The notes under the pieces are model-generated. The model ran no database searches and was not told the DNA's origin. It worked only from the letters and a program-made list of their open reading frames with translations. Shown here in pieces: positions 34,697-42,782 of a stretch of DNA of 64,000 bases. Source of the stretch: Siminovitchia terrae. Its GTDB lineage: Bacteria > Bacillota > Bacilli > Bacillales > Bacillaceae_C. Made by a program: the position numbers and the translations under genes. The stretch is from NCBI RefSeq assembly GCF_003605405.2, contig NZ_QYTW02000006.1:121934-185933 (forward strand), in the 5' to 3' direction. Numbering within the stretch: the first letter of the stretch is position 1; every line of letters begins with the position of its first letter.

Positions 34697-34876
34697 ATGG
34701 AGGATAACTATAAACAAATGCTTAATTGCTTAGTCCAAGTTCACCAAACACTATCAATTTGCTCAAAATGCTATGAATGTTGTAATGAAGAAGAGAAAAC
34801 ATTGTACGGAGAATTATCAGAGGATGCTGCTCGAATGATAAAGAAGATAAAAAACCATATGAGTAATCACGAATAA
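34697..34876 (+). CDS. Small Cys-rich protein
   Basis: 59 residues with CSKCYECC in the middle of a helical protein (LSEDAARMIKKIKNHM). It resembles small ferritin-like four-helix Cys-rich proteins in composition only. ATG at 34697 with AAGGAG 8 bases upstream. Followed by a terminator. Confidence 0.6.
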   Translation: MEDNYKQMLNCLVQVHQTLSICSKCYECCNEEEKTLYGELSEDAARMIKKIKNHMSNHE

Positions 34877-34906
34877 AGAGGGGCGTTTCCCCTCTTTTAT
34901 TTTTCA
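34877..34906 (+). terminator. Terminator
   Basis: AGAGGGG-cgtt-TCCCCTCT followed by TTTATTTTT. Confidence 0.82.
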
Positions 34907-34911
34907 TCCTA

Positions 34912-35601
34912 TTATCCACGAGACGGTTCCAATATTTCTAATATTTTCACCAATCTTTCCACAGCATACAATGGTACTATTTCAATCAACTTCTCTACCT
35001 TTTTAATCAATTCAGCTTCCAATTGTTTGGTATCTTCTAATACTTGTTTTTGTATGTCTGACATCTTTTCATCCATTTTAGTATATTCCATGAATGACTT
35101 TGTCCCGGCTACTGCTTGTGCTTGTTTCTTGATCTTCTTAACGTTCTTTTTTATTTGAAATTCGTATTTAAAAACACGGTACACGCAATCTTTGAAATTC
35201 CTTTTATTGAAATCAGGATATTTTTTCATCCAATCCATTTCTTCTTCCGGGGGTATCTTCTGCATCTTTTTAAAATCAGAACCACAATTAGGACATACCC
35301 CTTTTTTAAAAAAGTCGAATTGGTATTCCCTTACATAATGGTTACAACAAGTACAAAAGTATAATCCATTTCGTGAATGTTCTTGTTCTGATAACATTGT
35401 TAAATAGATAAAGAATGCCACAATAGCAATGACTGAGATTCCTATAATTAGATAACAGAAAAATTTAATCTCTGAAATTCCAAAGAACAACCTACAAGCT
35501 ATAAAATACAAAAAATAAATTAATGACACTAATAAAAAGAAGCTCAAAGCAATTTCAACTACATCTTTCTTCAATTTAACGTCTGTGTATTTAGTTTTCA
35601 C
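34912..35601 (-). CDS. Membrane protein with zinc ribbon
   Basis: 229 residues: two N-terminal membrane helices (about 14-38 and 45-68), then a zinc ribbon CTCCNHY...CPNCGSDF, then a long Lys/Glu-rich helical tail. GTG start after GGGAGG. An ECF-type promoter lies 29 bases upstream (35630-35655). No named family; possibly an envelope-stress membrane protein. Confidence 0.75.
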   Translation of the reverse strand: MKTKYTDVKLKKDVVEIALSFFLLVSLIYFLYFIACRLFFGISEIKFFCYLIIGISVIAIVAFFIYLTMLSEQEHSRNGLYFCTCCNHYVREYQFDFFKKGVCPNCGSDFKKMQKIPPEEEMDWMKKYPDFNKRNFKDCVYRVFKYEFQIKKNVKKIKKQAQAVAGTKSFMEYTKMDEKMSDIQKQVLEDTKQLEAELIKKVEKLIEIVPLYAVERLVKILEILEPSRG

Positions 35602-35629
35602 GGCATTTCCTCCCTGCTTTTTAAAAATA

Positions 35630-35655
35630 GGACGTATCTATTCGGTTTGGGTTCC
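35630..35655 (-). promoter_or_regulatory. ECF-type promoter
   Basis: GGAAC (35651-35655) - 16 bp - CGTCCTAT (35634 downward) on the minus strand. Confidence 0.8.
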
Positions 35656-35714
35656 CTGCGTATTAAAACAATAAAAAAGCGTTATTGGTAATAGCAGCAA
35701 CGCTTTGTATTTAT

Positions 35715-36431
35715 TTATTCATCTAAAGTAGATTTAGTATAATCAACTCTATTGCCATCATGGAAGCCTTTCTGATAAGCTTCTACTTCTTCAATAGGCG
35801 GGAGTTTAAAAGACAATCCCTTTTTCCCTTCAAACATTTCATGGTATGCTTGTTTTACTTCTGTAGGCAGCAATACCATTAACCCATATTCTTGTTCCAT
35901 CTCTTTAACTTGTTTTTCAAACTTTTCATTTAAACCACTTAAAAAACCTCTAATATAAGAGTTTTTTAATTCCGTAGTTAAGCTCCGCTCCCTTTGCAAA
36001 AAATTCACTTTGTAATATTCATCTACGAATTGAGATACATAAAAACTTAAAACCTCATACGCCAATATATACATTTCTTTCGCTAACGCAATATCATTTT
36101 CATATCCCAAAAAAATGATAGCCCTCTTTTTCTTGCTCTCACCTTCAACCGTTTTGCTATTGTAGTACCATGTAACTCGAAAATTATCCGCTATAACATT
36201 TGCCAATTGACGTTCCCACCAGAATAGAGTTTTATGGGCTGTCACTTGGCCTTTTGAGACAGTTTCATTGCTTTTTTGATCCAGTATTTCGGATGAAGAG
36301 ATTTCATACTTTATCATAAGTTTTTGAGCCATAACGAAAGCTGTTTGACATTCTTCATCGTTTTTATGATCGTTTGCAATGGCTAATAAACCCTTGATTT
36401 TCTGGATAATTGACTCGTTTCGACTGGTCAA
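35715..36431 (-). CDS. DUF2786-domain protein
   Basis: 238 residues. The N-terminus has the DUF2786 pattern IIQKIKGLLAIANDHKNDEECQTAFVMAQKLMIKYEI. A longer domain follows, as in phage/plasmid DUF2786 proteins (TLFWWERQLANVIADNF, FLGYENDIALAKEMYILA). TTG at 36431 is preferred because GGAGGG lies 6 bases upstream. ECF-type promoter at 36466-36491. Function unknown. Confidence 0.8.
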   Translation of the reverse strand: MTSRNESIIQKIKGLLAIANDHKNDEECQTAFVMAQKLMIKYEISSSEILDQKSNETVSKGQVTAHKTLFWWERQLANVIADNFRVTWYYNSKTVEGESKKKRAIIFLGYENDIALAKEMYILAYEVLSFYVSQFVDEYYKVNFLQRERSLTTELKNSYIRGFLSGLNEKFEKQVKEMEQEYGLMVLLPTEVKQAYHEMFEGKKGLSFKLPPIEEVEAYQKGFHDGNRVDYTKSTLDE

Positions 36432-36465
36432 CTGTATCCCTCCCAATAATCTATTCTTTGTATAA

Positions 36466-36491
36466 GGACGCTAATGCAAAATAATAGTTCC
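36466..36491 (-). promoter_or_regulatory. ECF-type promoter
   Basis: GGAAC (36487-36491) - 16 bp - CGTCC (36466-36470), 35 bases before the DUF2786 gene. Confidence 0.75.
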
Positions 36492-36559
36492 TTACCATTA
36501 CCAGGATTTCTCGCTATTAAAAAAAGCGTTCTGCATATAAGCAAAACGCCTTTCATTTA

Positions 36560-36865
36560 TTAATACTCATCTACTATATCGACATTCATATTTAGCTTAC
36601 GTCGATCATACATACCAATTCTTTCAGCAATCCGCATCATCTGATTTGGCCGATCTTCCTTTTCAAGAAATATCATCGCACCTGCACAATGTTGTTGATC
36701 AGAAGAAGGCATATGCAAAGTCTTATGACATGTGAAAGACATATCCGCTCTGATACCCTCTACAATCTCTTCCAATCTCCCCTCTGCCAATGTTGTATTG
36801 GTTGAACTACCTTTTATAAAAGGACAATCCTTGCAAGGAGTTTTTAAATCAAACTTCATTTTCAT
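36560..36865 (-). CDS. DUF6283-like Cys-rich protein
   Basis: 101 residues. Pattern PCKDCPFIKG, FTCHKTL, CAGAMIFLEKED and MMRIAERIGMYDRRKL matches the DUF6283 type found in phages and actinobacterial/Bacillus elements. Four Cys/His positions suggest a metal or Fe-S site. No strong ribosome site at the ATG, so an M3 start is also possible. Function unknown. Confidence 0.75.
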   Translation of the reverse strand: MKMKFDLKTPCKDCPFIKGSSTNTTLAEGRLEEIVEGIRADMSFTCHKTLHMPSSDQQHCAGAMIFLEKEDRPNQMMRIAERIGMYDRRKLNMNVDIVDEY

Positions 36866-36911
36866 CGCAACCTATCATATTATATTTTATTGCTTGTTAA
36901 GTTTGGTTCGA

Positions 36912-37082
36912 TTAAAACCGTTCCCAACTGAAAGTTTCATTTTCGCTTAGCTCTACGCCTACACGTTTATATTCAGCTCTTGCTAATTTTTTAATTTCTT
37001 CATCTGATGCATTTTTTGGCACATTATATAGCCACGTTTTAATTTCATAACCTTCTCTAACCACATAAATAATTAAATCCAT
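36912..37082 (-). CDS. Small protein, 56 residues
   Basis: Begins MDLIIYVVREGYEIKTW and ends ELSENETFSWERF. AAGGAG lies 9 bases before the ATG. The ECF-type site at 37201-37226 lies 119 bases upstream. Unknown family; codon use and ribosome site support it as real. Confidence 0.6.
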   Translation of the reverse strand: MDLIIYVVREGYEIKTWLYNVPKNASDEEIKKLARAEYKRVGVELSENETFSWERF

Positions 37083-37200
37083 TCCATTTCACTCCTTCAC
37101 TTTTCTACTCTTCGAAAATCAGTCAGGCAATTCAAATAGTTTTCAAAAAGGCAGATCCCGCTTAACTAGGGAATCAGCGGGGACTTCCGCTTTACTAAAA

Positions 37201-37226
37201 GGACGATTTGAACAAAAAATGGTTCA
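37201..37226 (-). promoter_or_regulatory. ECF-type promoter
   Basis: TGAAC (37222-37226) - 16 bp - CGTCC (37201-37205) on the minus strand. One change from GGAAC in the -35. Confidence 0.55.
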
Positions 37227-37317
37227 CAATAAGCAAAAAAGAACGCAGTGAATTAACACTGAACGTTCTTTTTTTAAAAAACACTAATTAATTTGCACAT
37301 TAGATTCGGAATGCGTA

Positions 37318-37488
37318 CTATTTCTCACTATCAATTTCTTCTGCAAACACTGAGAAAACATGAGGATCACTGTATAGATCTTCTTCGATTTTTATTAAAT
37401 CTCTTTCATCTCTAACAGTTCTTATATAGGAATCTTCCAAAATCTCTCCGTTGAATTTTTGCTTGTAGTGTATTCTGTATCGTTTCAC
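37318..37488 (-). CDS. Small protein, 56 residues
   Basis: Begins MKRYRIHYKQKFNGEILED and ends EEIDSEK. GTG start with AAGGAG 10 bases upstream. Unknown family, probably soluble alpha/beta. It lies between the DUF1281-like gene and an ECF promoter. Confidence 0.6.
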   Translation of the reverse strand: MKRYRIHYKQKFNGEILEDSYIRTVRDERDLIKIEEDLYSDPHVFSVFAEEIDSEK

Positions 37489-37557
37489 TTTTCTTCGTCT
37501 CCTTTTTACGTCACTTTTTCTGTCAAAATCGACGTCCCATTTTATTCGGAATGTGCA

Positions 37558-38049
37558 TCAACCGCCTAATTGTGGCATTAAGCATTCCCATTCGTAGTCA
37601 TCAAATTGAATTTCATTATCTTTGATGATTTCACCCTTGTGGATTTCAATGTCTTGATTAAATTCCATACCTCGTTCGAATGCATAAATTTTTATATCAA
37701 GTTTGTACCGCTTAGATATTTCAGCAAATTCAGTAGCATCCACGCCCCAAGCTTGTTTAAATGAATCAATCGTAAGTACCTCTAAATGACTATCGTTAAA
37801 GTACCACTGGATATGACCGTCAATAAAAGCCCGTCTTGTTCCCTTAACGTAAAGACCATAAGGAGAATACATATTGAATTCCCATTCATCCTCTTCAATT
37901 TTTACGTTTGGAATTTCAACTTCCTTTCCCATCATTCGTGCCATTTCTCCACTCATACTTGGTAGTGCTTCTAATCCTTCAATCAAAAACTTTCTAATGT
38001 CTTGTTTTGTTCCTCTAACTTTTAGAACACCCTCTGCCCAATTTGGCAT
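37558..38049 (-). CDS. Phage/plasmid protein starting MPNWAEGVLKVRG
   Basis: 163 residues. The start MPNWAEGVLKVRG and IEIHKGE... region resemble DUF1281/YubB-type proteins of plasmids and phages (ferredoxin-like fold, function unknown). ATG at 38049 with GGAG 7 bases upstream. It follows the YhaM-like gene by about 50 bases, same strand. Confidence 0.55.
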   Translation of the reverse strand: MPNWAEGVLKVRGTKQDIRKFLIEGLEALPSMSGEMARMMGKEVEIPNVKIEEDEWEFNMYSPYGLYVKGTRRAFIDGHIQWYFNDSHLEVLTIDSFKQAWGVDATEFAEISKRYKLDIKIYAFERGMEFNQDIEIHKGEIIKDNEIQFDDYEWECLMPQLGG

Positions 38050-38099
38050 TTTCATTCTCCTCTCTTAATGCGTTTTATCTGTCAAATCCAAAACAAAGA

Positions 38100-39041
38100 T
38101 TAAATCAAGGGTTTATAAAACGAACGATTGCCCATAGAATACAAACGTTCAGTAAATGCTCCCGGCTGTACATCACCCAATACCGTTCGCAACGTATCCA
38201 TCTTTGCATCCACCATATCAATCAAATGAAGTATTTCTGCTTCCATGATGATAGGTTGTACAGGACTTCCCCACTCTAATTTGCCATGATGACTTAATAC
38301 AAGGTGTTTTAGCAAAGTAACTTCTTCACCTTCAATACCGAGTGATTGTGCTGCCATTCCGATTTCTTCACTTATCATTGAAATATGACCAAGCAGCTTG
38401 CCTTCAAAGGAATATTCGGTATTAACAATCCCTTCATACTCTCTGATCTTTCCAACATCATGAAGAATCACACCTGCAAACAAAAGGTCTTTGTTTAGTT
38501 CCGGGTATAGAGCGCAAAAGTTTTCCGCAATCCGCAACATTCCTACAGTATGATAAGCAAGTCCAGATACATAAGCGTGATGATTTTTGGAGGCAGCAGG
38601 ATAAACTTTAAAATCCTCTTCGAATTTTTGAATAACTGCTTTTGTAATGGCTTTAATTTTGTCATTATGAATGTCATGATTAATAACTTCATAGACTTTC
38701 TTCAATAAATCATTACCTGAAACGGGGGCTGACTGTAAAAGGTCTGCAACCGTTACATGTTCATTTTCCGTCACACCTCTCATGAAGTTAGAGTTAAGTT
38801 GCTTTTTACCTTGAAACTCTGTAATAACCCCTTGCACCTCAACTATGCTCTCAACTGGATAATAGGCTAATGCCTGTTCTACGTTATCCCAAACTTTGGA
38901 TTCAATGTCACCGGATTTGTCGCCAAGAGTGAGTGTTAGGAATTCGTTGTTATTCCGAGCAATCCCCTTTTGAACTTTTTTCACCAATAGAAACCCTTGA
39001 AAATTCTCTCCTACTCCATAATTAGCAATGCCTTTCTTCAT
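38100..39041 (-). CDS. yhaM: YhaM-like 3'-5' exoribonuclease/HD-domain protein
   Basis: 313 residues. N-terminal OB fold (FLLVKKVQKGIARNNNEFLTLTLGDKSGDIESKVWD), then an HD domain with NHHAYVSGLAYHTVGML, the HD pair in GVILHDVGKI, and LVLSHHGKLEWGSP. This is the arrangement and length of YhaM/CbfA, an exoribonuclease that also acts on single-stranded DNA. ATG at 39041 follows AAAGGAGAGG. It is the first gene after leader RNA 3. An element-encoded copy may process element RNAs, possibly the leaders; that is inference. Confidence 0.9.
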   Translation of the reverse strand: MKKGIANYGVGENFQGFLLVKKVQKGIARNNNEFLTLTLGDKSGDIESKVWDNVEQALAYYPVESIVEVQGVITEFQGKKQLNSNFMRGVTENEHVTVADLLQSAPVSGNDLLKKVYEVINHDIHNDKIKAITKAVIQKFEEDFKVYPAASKNHHAYVSGLAYHTVGMLRIAENFCALYPELNKDLLFAGVILHDVGKIREYEGIVNTEYSFEGKLLGHISMISEEIGMAAQSLGIEGEEVTLLKHLVLSHHGKLEWGSPVQPIIMEAEILHLIDMVDAKMDTLRTVLGDVQPGAFTERLYSMGNRSFYKPLI

Positions 39042-39071
39042 CAAAACCTCTCCTTTAATAATGTTTTTAAA

Positions 39072-39305
39072 CACAAAAAAGCCGACAGCACGCAATAGCG
39101 TAACCATCGACTTTATATATATTGACACAACTAAGTTGTGAAAATATCAATCTTAAATACATGCTAAAAAGCAATTCTGACTAATTGCAGCCTGCCTAAC
39201 TTTTCTTCATAGAAGAATTCAAAGGCAATGAATTTGCGTCGAATCTCCTTTAGAAAAAAGGTTTGACGACCTCTACATAATGTGTAGCTTTAAAATAAAT
39301 ATTAT
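39072..39305 (-). ncRNA. Structured leader RNA, copy 3 of 5
   Basis: Minus-strand order: CTACAcattaTGTAG; GTCG(tc)...gattCGAC around CCTTT/AAAGG; GCCT/AGGC around TTCTTC/GAAGAA; GGCT...AGTC; TTGC/AGCA; CACAAC/GTTGTG; terminator GTCGATgg...CTGTCGGC-TTTTTT (39074-39113), 31 bases before the YhaM-like ATG. The CGAC/GTCG versus CGGC/GCCG exchange against other copies is compensatory. Confidence 0.82.
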
Positions 39306-39311
39306 ACGTAA

Positions 39312-39340
39312 AGTGTAACATTTCTCCTTAAAAATTACAA
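39312..39340 (-). promoter_or_regulatory. Sigma-A promoter of leader RNA 3
   Basis: TTGTAA (39335-39340) - 17 bp - TACACT (39312-39317), with an extended -10 TG. The region 39341-39554 between this and the sigma gene promoter shows no gene. Confidence 0.8.
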
Positions 39341-39554
39341 CATTAAAAATAGGTGAATATTAATTTTACTTTTTTAAATTGCCTTACGATTCATTGTTGG
39401 TCCATATGTATTGTGCTAGTATTTGACTTTGGTAGGAAGTCAGTTCGTAAGCATAAATTACAGATGCAAATTAATAAATACAAACAATCCTCTGATATTT
39501 AACGTTCTTACAGCGAACAATATTTGGTTTTTTTTTAATATTTGTTTATTAAGT

Positions 39555-39580
39555 GCAACAAATCATCTGTTAATACGTTA
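39555..39580 (+). promoter_or_regulatory. Probable autoregulatory ECF promoter of the sigma gene
   Basis: GCAAC (39555-39559) - 16 bp - CGTTA (39576-39580), 24 bases before the ATG of the ECF sigma gene. Weaker match than the minus-strand sites but with the same spacing. Confidence 0.5.
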
Positions 39581-39604
39581 GTTAAGTGAAAGGATGTTTC
39601 TTGA

Positions 39605-40105
39605 ATGAATATTGAAGATTTATATGCCCAATATTTTAAAGATGTTTACCATTTCGTTCTATCCTTAACGAAAAACAGCGCATTAACCGAAGATATTGTT
39701 CAAGAAACATTTACCCGTGCTTATTTAAATTTAGACAGTTTTCGTAACCAACCGAACAAAGCATGGCTTTTTACAGTATCGCGCAACATCTATTACGACC
39801 ATATAAGGAAAAACAAAAATATCGCAGATATAGATTATGATTATTCGACAATACCCGATACAAATATATCCCCAGAAGATGCTTTATTTCAGAAAGAAAA
39901 GCTTCAACAACTTTATGAAGAAATTATGAATCTGAAAGAAAATTATAGGGATGCAATTATCTGTTTTTACCTGAAAGAGTTAAATTACAAAGAAGCAGCT
40001 ACAGAAATGAATGTTACTGAATCAAATTTCAAAAGTATATTATTCCGTGCTAAGAAAAGCCTGAAACGTTCTTTAGAAAGAAAGGGTGAGCCGCTTGAAG
40101 AGTGA
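39605..40105 (+). CDS. ECF-type RNA polymerase sigma factor
   Basis: 166 residues. Region 2: EDLYAQYFKDVYHFVLSLTKN, TEDIVQETFTRAYLNLDSF, KAWLFTVSRNIYYDHIRKNK. Region 4: LKENYRDAIICFYLKELNYKEAATEMNVTESNFKSILFRAKKSLK. The length is typical of SigM/SigY/SigV-like ECF factors. The anti-sigma gene overlaps its 3' end. The GGAAC-N16-CGTC promoters across the window fit the general ECF pattern, so this is their best candidate sigma. Confidence 0.93.
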   Translation: MNIEDLYAQYFKDVYHFVLSLTKNSALTEDIVQETFTRAYLNLDSFRNQPNKAWLFTVSRNIYYDHIRKNKNIADIDYDYSTIPDTNISPEDALFQKEKLQQLYEEIMNLKENYRDAIICFYLKELNYKEAATEMNVTESNFKSILFRAKKSLKRSLERKGEPLEE

Positions 40106-41135
40106 TGAATTCAAAAGAAAACTCGAACAATATCAACAAGGAAGCTTGACACCAGAAGAGGAAGAACAGTTTGAAAACGAATTAGAAAAACTCGACGAAT
40201 ATCAAAACTTTCTCGAAACAGAGATGAAGATAGAAGTCACTAAAAATGAATATGATCCTAACCTTGAAAAAAGGATTTTGAAACGCAGCCAATTATTTGC
40301 TTATCTTCGGATTGGGTTATCCACCTTAATTAGTGTTTTACTCATTCTTCCGACTCTAAACCTATTTACAAGTGTTTATTATAATGCAGGGGGTGAGTCC
40401 AGCAAGATGAATGTGCTTCAAGAAATAACAGAAACAGTCATCCCAATAACAAATCCGAATGTAGAACTTGAAAACCCTCAAAAAACAAGAAGTTTTCTAA
40501 AAGCAAAATACTCAATTGATCTTTATAAAAGGATTGGAAAAGAAAGAACATTCATCGCGTCAGATAACATTACACTTGTGTTAAACCATGCAACAAGGGA
40601 ACGGAGGAATGTACCTACCATGATGAGTGCTAATCCTCCATTAGATCAAAAAGCAACAATAACTAGGTTAAGCAAGTTAAATGAAGAGATTGTCGTGGAA
40701 CTCTTTATCGTCTTTAATGAACCCCAAGAGTCTAATCAGGTTGATACTTTAGCAAATAAATATGATATGGACATTCTATGGCGGGCTGTTAAAACCGATG
40801 ACAATGAACATGAAGATGAACGTTTTATCGGTTATCCAGAAAACTTTCACCTTTTGCGTGAAAAAGGAGCAACTTCGGCAGAAGAAGAATTTAAAAGTTC
40901 TTTAGCCTTTTTGAGCAAACACGAAAAATTGGCAAGATCCATTTCAAACAATAAGATACATTCGGCAAAGGAAAAATTGAATTATATAAAGAAAAACGGA
41001 ATTTCAATCGTTGGATTATCTGTCACAGGCCCAAGTCAAGAAATCCTCTCATTTATAAAAGAGCAAGATGGAAATATCTCAAATGTATATATAGGAGGTG
41101 AGAAACTATGGAATTGGCAAACGGAAGAAAAATAA
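40095..41135 (+). CDS. Membrane anti-sigma factor
   Basis: 346 residues. A cytoplasmic N-terminus (KRKLEQYQQGSLTPEEEEQFENELEKLDEYQ) has the Sigma_reg_N/zinc-finger-like anti-sigma pattern, then one membrane helix (about 75-95) and a large extracytoplasmic domain ending ISIVGLSVTGPSQEIL, as in Sigma_reg_C proteins. The TTG at 40095 after AAAGGGTGA is preferred; it overlaps the sigma gene by 11 bases. It would hold the sigma factor at the membrane until an envelope signal arrives. Confidence 0.85.
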   Translation: MKSDEFKRKLEQYQQGSLTPEEEEQFENELEKLDEYQNFLETEMKIEVTKNEYDPNLEKRILKRSQLFAYLRIGLSTLISVLLILPTLNLFTSVYYNAGGESSKMNVLQEITETVIPITNPNVELENPQKTRSFLKAKYSIDLYKRIGKERTFIASDNITLVLNHATRERRNVPTMMSANPPLDQKATITRLSKLNEEIVVELFIVFNEPQESNQVDTLANKYDMDILWRAVKTDDNEHEDERFIGYPENFHLLREKGATSAEEEFKSSLAFLSKHEKLARSISNNKIHSAKEKLNYIKKNGISIVGLSVTGPSQEILSFIKEQDGNISNVYIGGEKLWNWQTEEK

Positions 41136-41389
41136 AAACAAGTAGTCTTATCCATTGGATCGCTTACGGATTACTTATCATCAATTTGTTTTACATGAAT
41201 CTAAATGTATTAATCGGAAAACCTGCATATTTTTTAGTGAATATTTCTTTGGGATTGCTTGCGATGTTGTTATGCAGCGTTGTGTTGTACATGAAGAAGG
41301 GAACGGATAGTACACCGATTATCGGAATCTTACTCAACGTACTATCAATTATTATTGTTGTTGGAACGCTATTCTTTTATGTAGGATAA
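41108..41389 (+). CDS. Small membrane protein of the sigma operon
   Basis: 93 residues with three membrane helices (about 14-30, 40-60, 70-92). RBS GGAGGTGAG; it overlaps the anti-sigma gene. In B. subtilis the sigY operon also carries small membrane proteins that help control the sigma factor, so a similar role is likely but not shown. Confidence 0.75.
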   Translation: MELANGRKIKTSSLIHWIAYGLLIINLFYMNLNVLIGKPAYFLVNISLGLLAMLLCSVVLYMKKGTDSTPIIGILLNVLSIIIVVGTLFFYVG

Positions 41390-41402
41390 TGGAGGGAAAA
41401 AG

Positions 41403-41714
41403 ATGACTTCAAATAAATCATACGGATATTGGTCTATATTGTTCAGTGTTGCAGGTTCTTTACTTCTTGTTGCTTCATACCTGATTTCTCCAAATGAACC
41501 TCAAGGAATGATCGTGATTGGCTTACAAATCATGTTACTATCAGCAATCGTCCTTTTGGGTTTGGGGGTTGTAACAAGCACTTTGGCTATAAGAAAAAAA
41601 GAGGAAGGCATAAAAAAATACATCGGTATATTATTGCCAGTGATTATTATTTTGTTTGCTGTATTAGTTCCTATTCTAATGGGGATAGGTTTCATGTTGA
41701 ATGACAACCCTTAA
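41403..41714 (+). CDS. Small membrane protein of the sigma operon
   Basis: 103 residues with three to four membrane helices. RBS GGAGGG. Last gene of the ECF operon; ends in a strong terminator shared with the convergent PLA2-like gene. Family not recognised. Confidence 0.75.
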   Translation: MTSNKSYGYWSILFSVAGSLLLVASYLISPNEPQGMIVIGLQIMLLSAIVLLGLGVVTSTLAIRKKEEGIKKYIGILLPVIIILFAVLVPILMGIGFMLNDNP

Positions 41715-41734
41715 TTGAATCAATTCACAACCAG

Positions 41735-41773
41735 AAAAGAAAAGTAGGGCATGAATTGTCATGCCCTACTTTT
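41735..41773. terminator. Bidirectional terminator
   Basis: AAAAGTAGGGCATGA-attg-TCATGCCCTACTTTTTT, a perfect stem between the ECF operon and the PLA2-like gene. Confidence 0.95.
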
Positions 41774-42571
41774 TTAACATCTGAAAGCTAACATTTTCGC
41801 TTGGAATGCTACGACTACCCGGTCGCTTCCGGCGTTATCGGTCCCACGAGCACAATTGATAAGGGTTCTATCGCATGAACAACGTGCAGGATATGATTTG
41901 TTATTCACATAGCAGCAGTCGTGCGACTTACAGCAACGGTCCAATGCATTTACAGGGGTAGGTGTGCTACCGCAACCATTCCCGCAGTTCGCACCGCACC
42001 ATTTATATGTTACAAGCGGATTCGTCGGCAATGCCTTGTATCGGAACTTACAACACGTTCCCGAACCATCCCAATTGAAACAAGGAACAGGTGAAGCCAT
42101 AGGTGAAACTTCGTCAGAATCGTGCGGGATTTCAAGGTACATCGGGATTACGAAATTGTCCACGTTTCCTGCTTCGATTGTATCAGCAAAAGTGAATTCC
42201 CCATTATCAATTGAAAACTTTTCAATTAATTCTTTATTACCTGTATCCTTTTTGACTTCAACGTTAACCGAGAAAAAGTTACCTTCCTTTTGATCGTCAA
42301 CTTCATTTGATACTTTGAGTTGTGTCATTCGGATTAGCACATCTTCCTCATACTTTAAATAAAGAGTGAGTTCCTGAATTGTTACTTCTTCCTGCTCCGA
42401 ATCAACCTTCGTGATTACTTCAAAACCCTTTGACTCAACAAATTTACTCGGGTTAATTCTCCTGTCCTCTTTCACCTGATTGATCGCTTTGTTAAAATCA
42501 GGACGTTCCATAAATTCTTGGACCAATAAATCTAAGTCCTTTCCTTCTAAAGCACGTTCAAATACACCCAT
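41774..42571 (-). CDS. Phospholipase A2-like protein, paralogue 2
   Basis: 265 residues, same architecture as the gene at 31213-32004. An acidic N-terminal domain of about 150 residues without signal peptide is followed by a Cys-rich domain: KWCGANCGNGCGSTPTPVNALDRCCKSHDCCYVNNKSYPARCSCDR, which includes the CCxxHDxC catalytic motif. RBS AAAGGAG. It is encoded convergent with the ECF operon. Both paralogues end in a Cys a few residues after a final helix. Confidence 0.82.
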   Translation of the reverse strand: MGVFERALEGKDLDLLVQEFMERPDFNKAINQVKEDRRINPSKFVESKGFEVITKVDSEQEEVTIQELTLYLKYEEDVLIRMTQLKVSNEVDDQKEGNFFSVNVEVKKDTGNKELIEKFSIDNGEFTFADTIEAGNVDNFVIPMYLEIPHDSDEVSPMASPVPCFNWDGSGTCCKFRYKALPTNPLVTYKWCGANCGNGCGSTPTPVNALDRCCKSHDCCYVNNKSYPARCSCDRTLINCARGTDNAGSDRVVVAFQAKMLAFRC

Positions 42572-42735
42572 TGTAGTCTCTCCTTTTTAATATGATTTGA
42601 AGGCAACAACTTTATTTCGCGATGTCGCCTTTCATCTATAAAAAGAGATAAGAAGGACAAAGAAATCAATTAGTACAAACAATTAATACTTTTGTTAAGA
42701 GAATGTTTAACACATTTTTTAATCATTCAACCAAC

Positions 42736-42776
42736 AAAAAACCGGCAAGCAGTTTTTTTCGCTTACCGGGTTTTTG
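42736..42776 (-). terminator. Terminator of the SLH gene
   Basis: AACCCGGTAAGC...GCTTGCCGGTTTTTT hairpin on the minus strand. Confidence 0.8.
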
Positions 42777-42782
42777 TAATTC

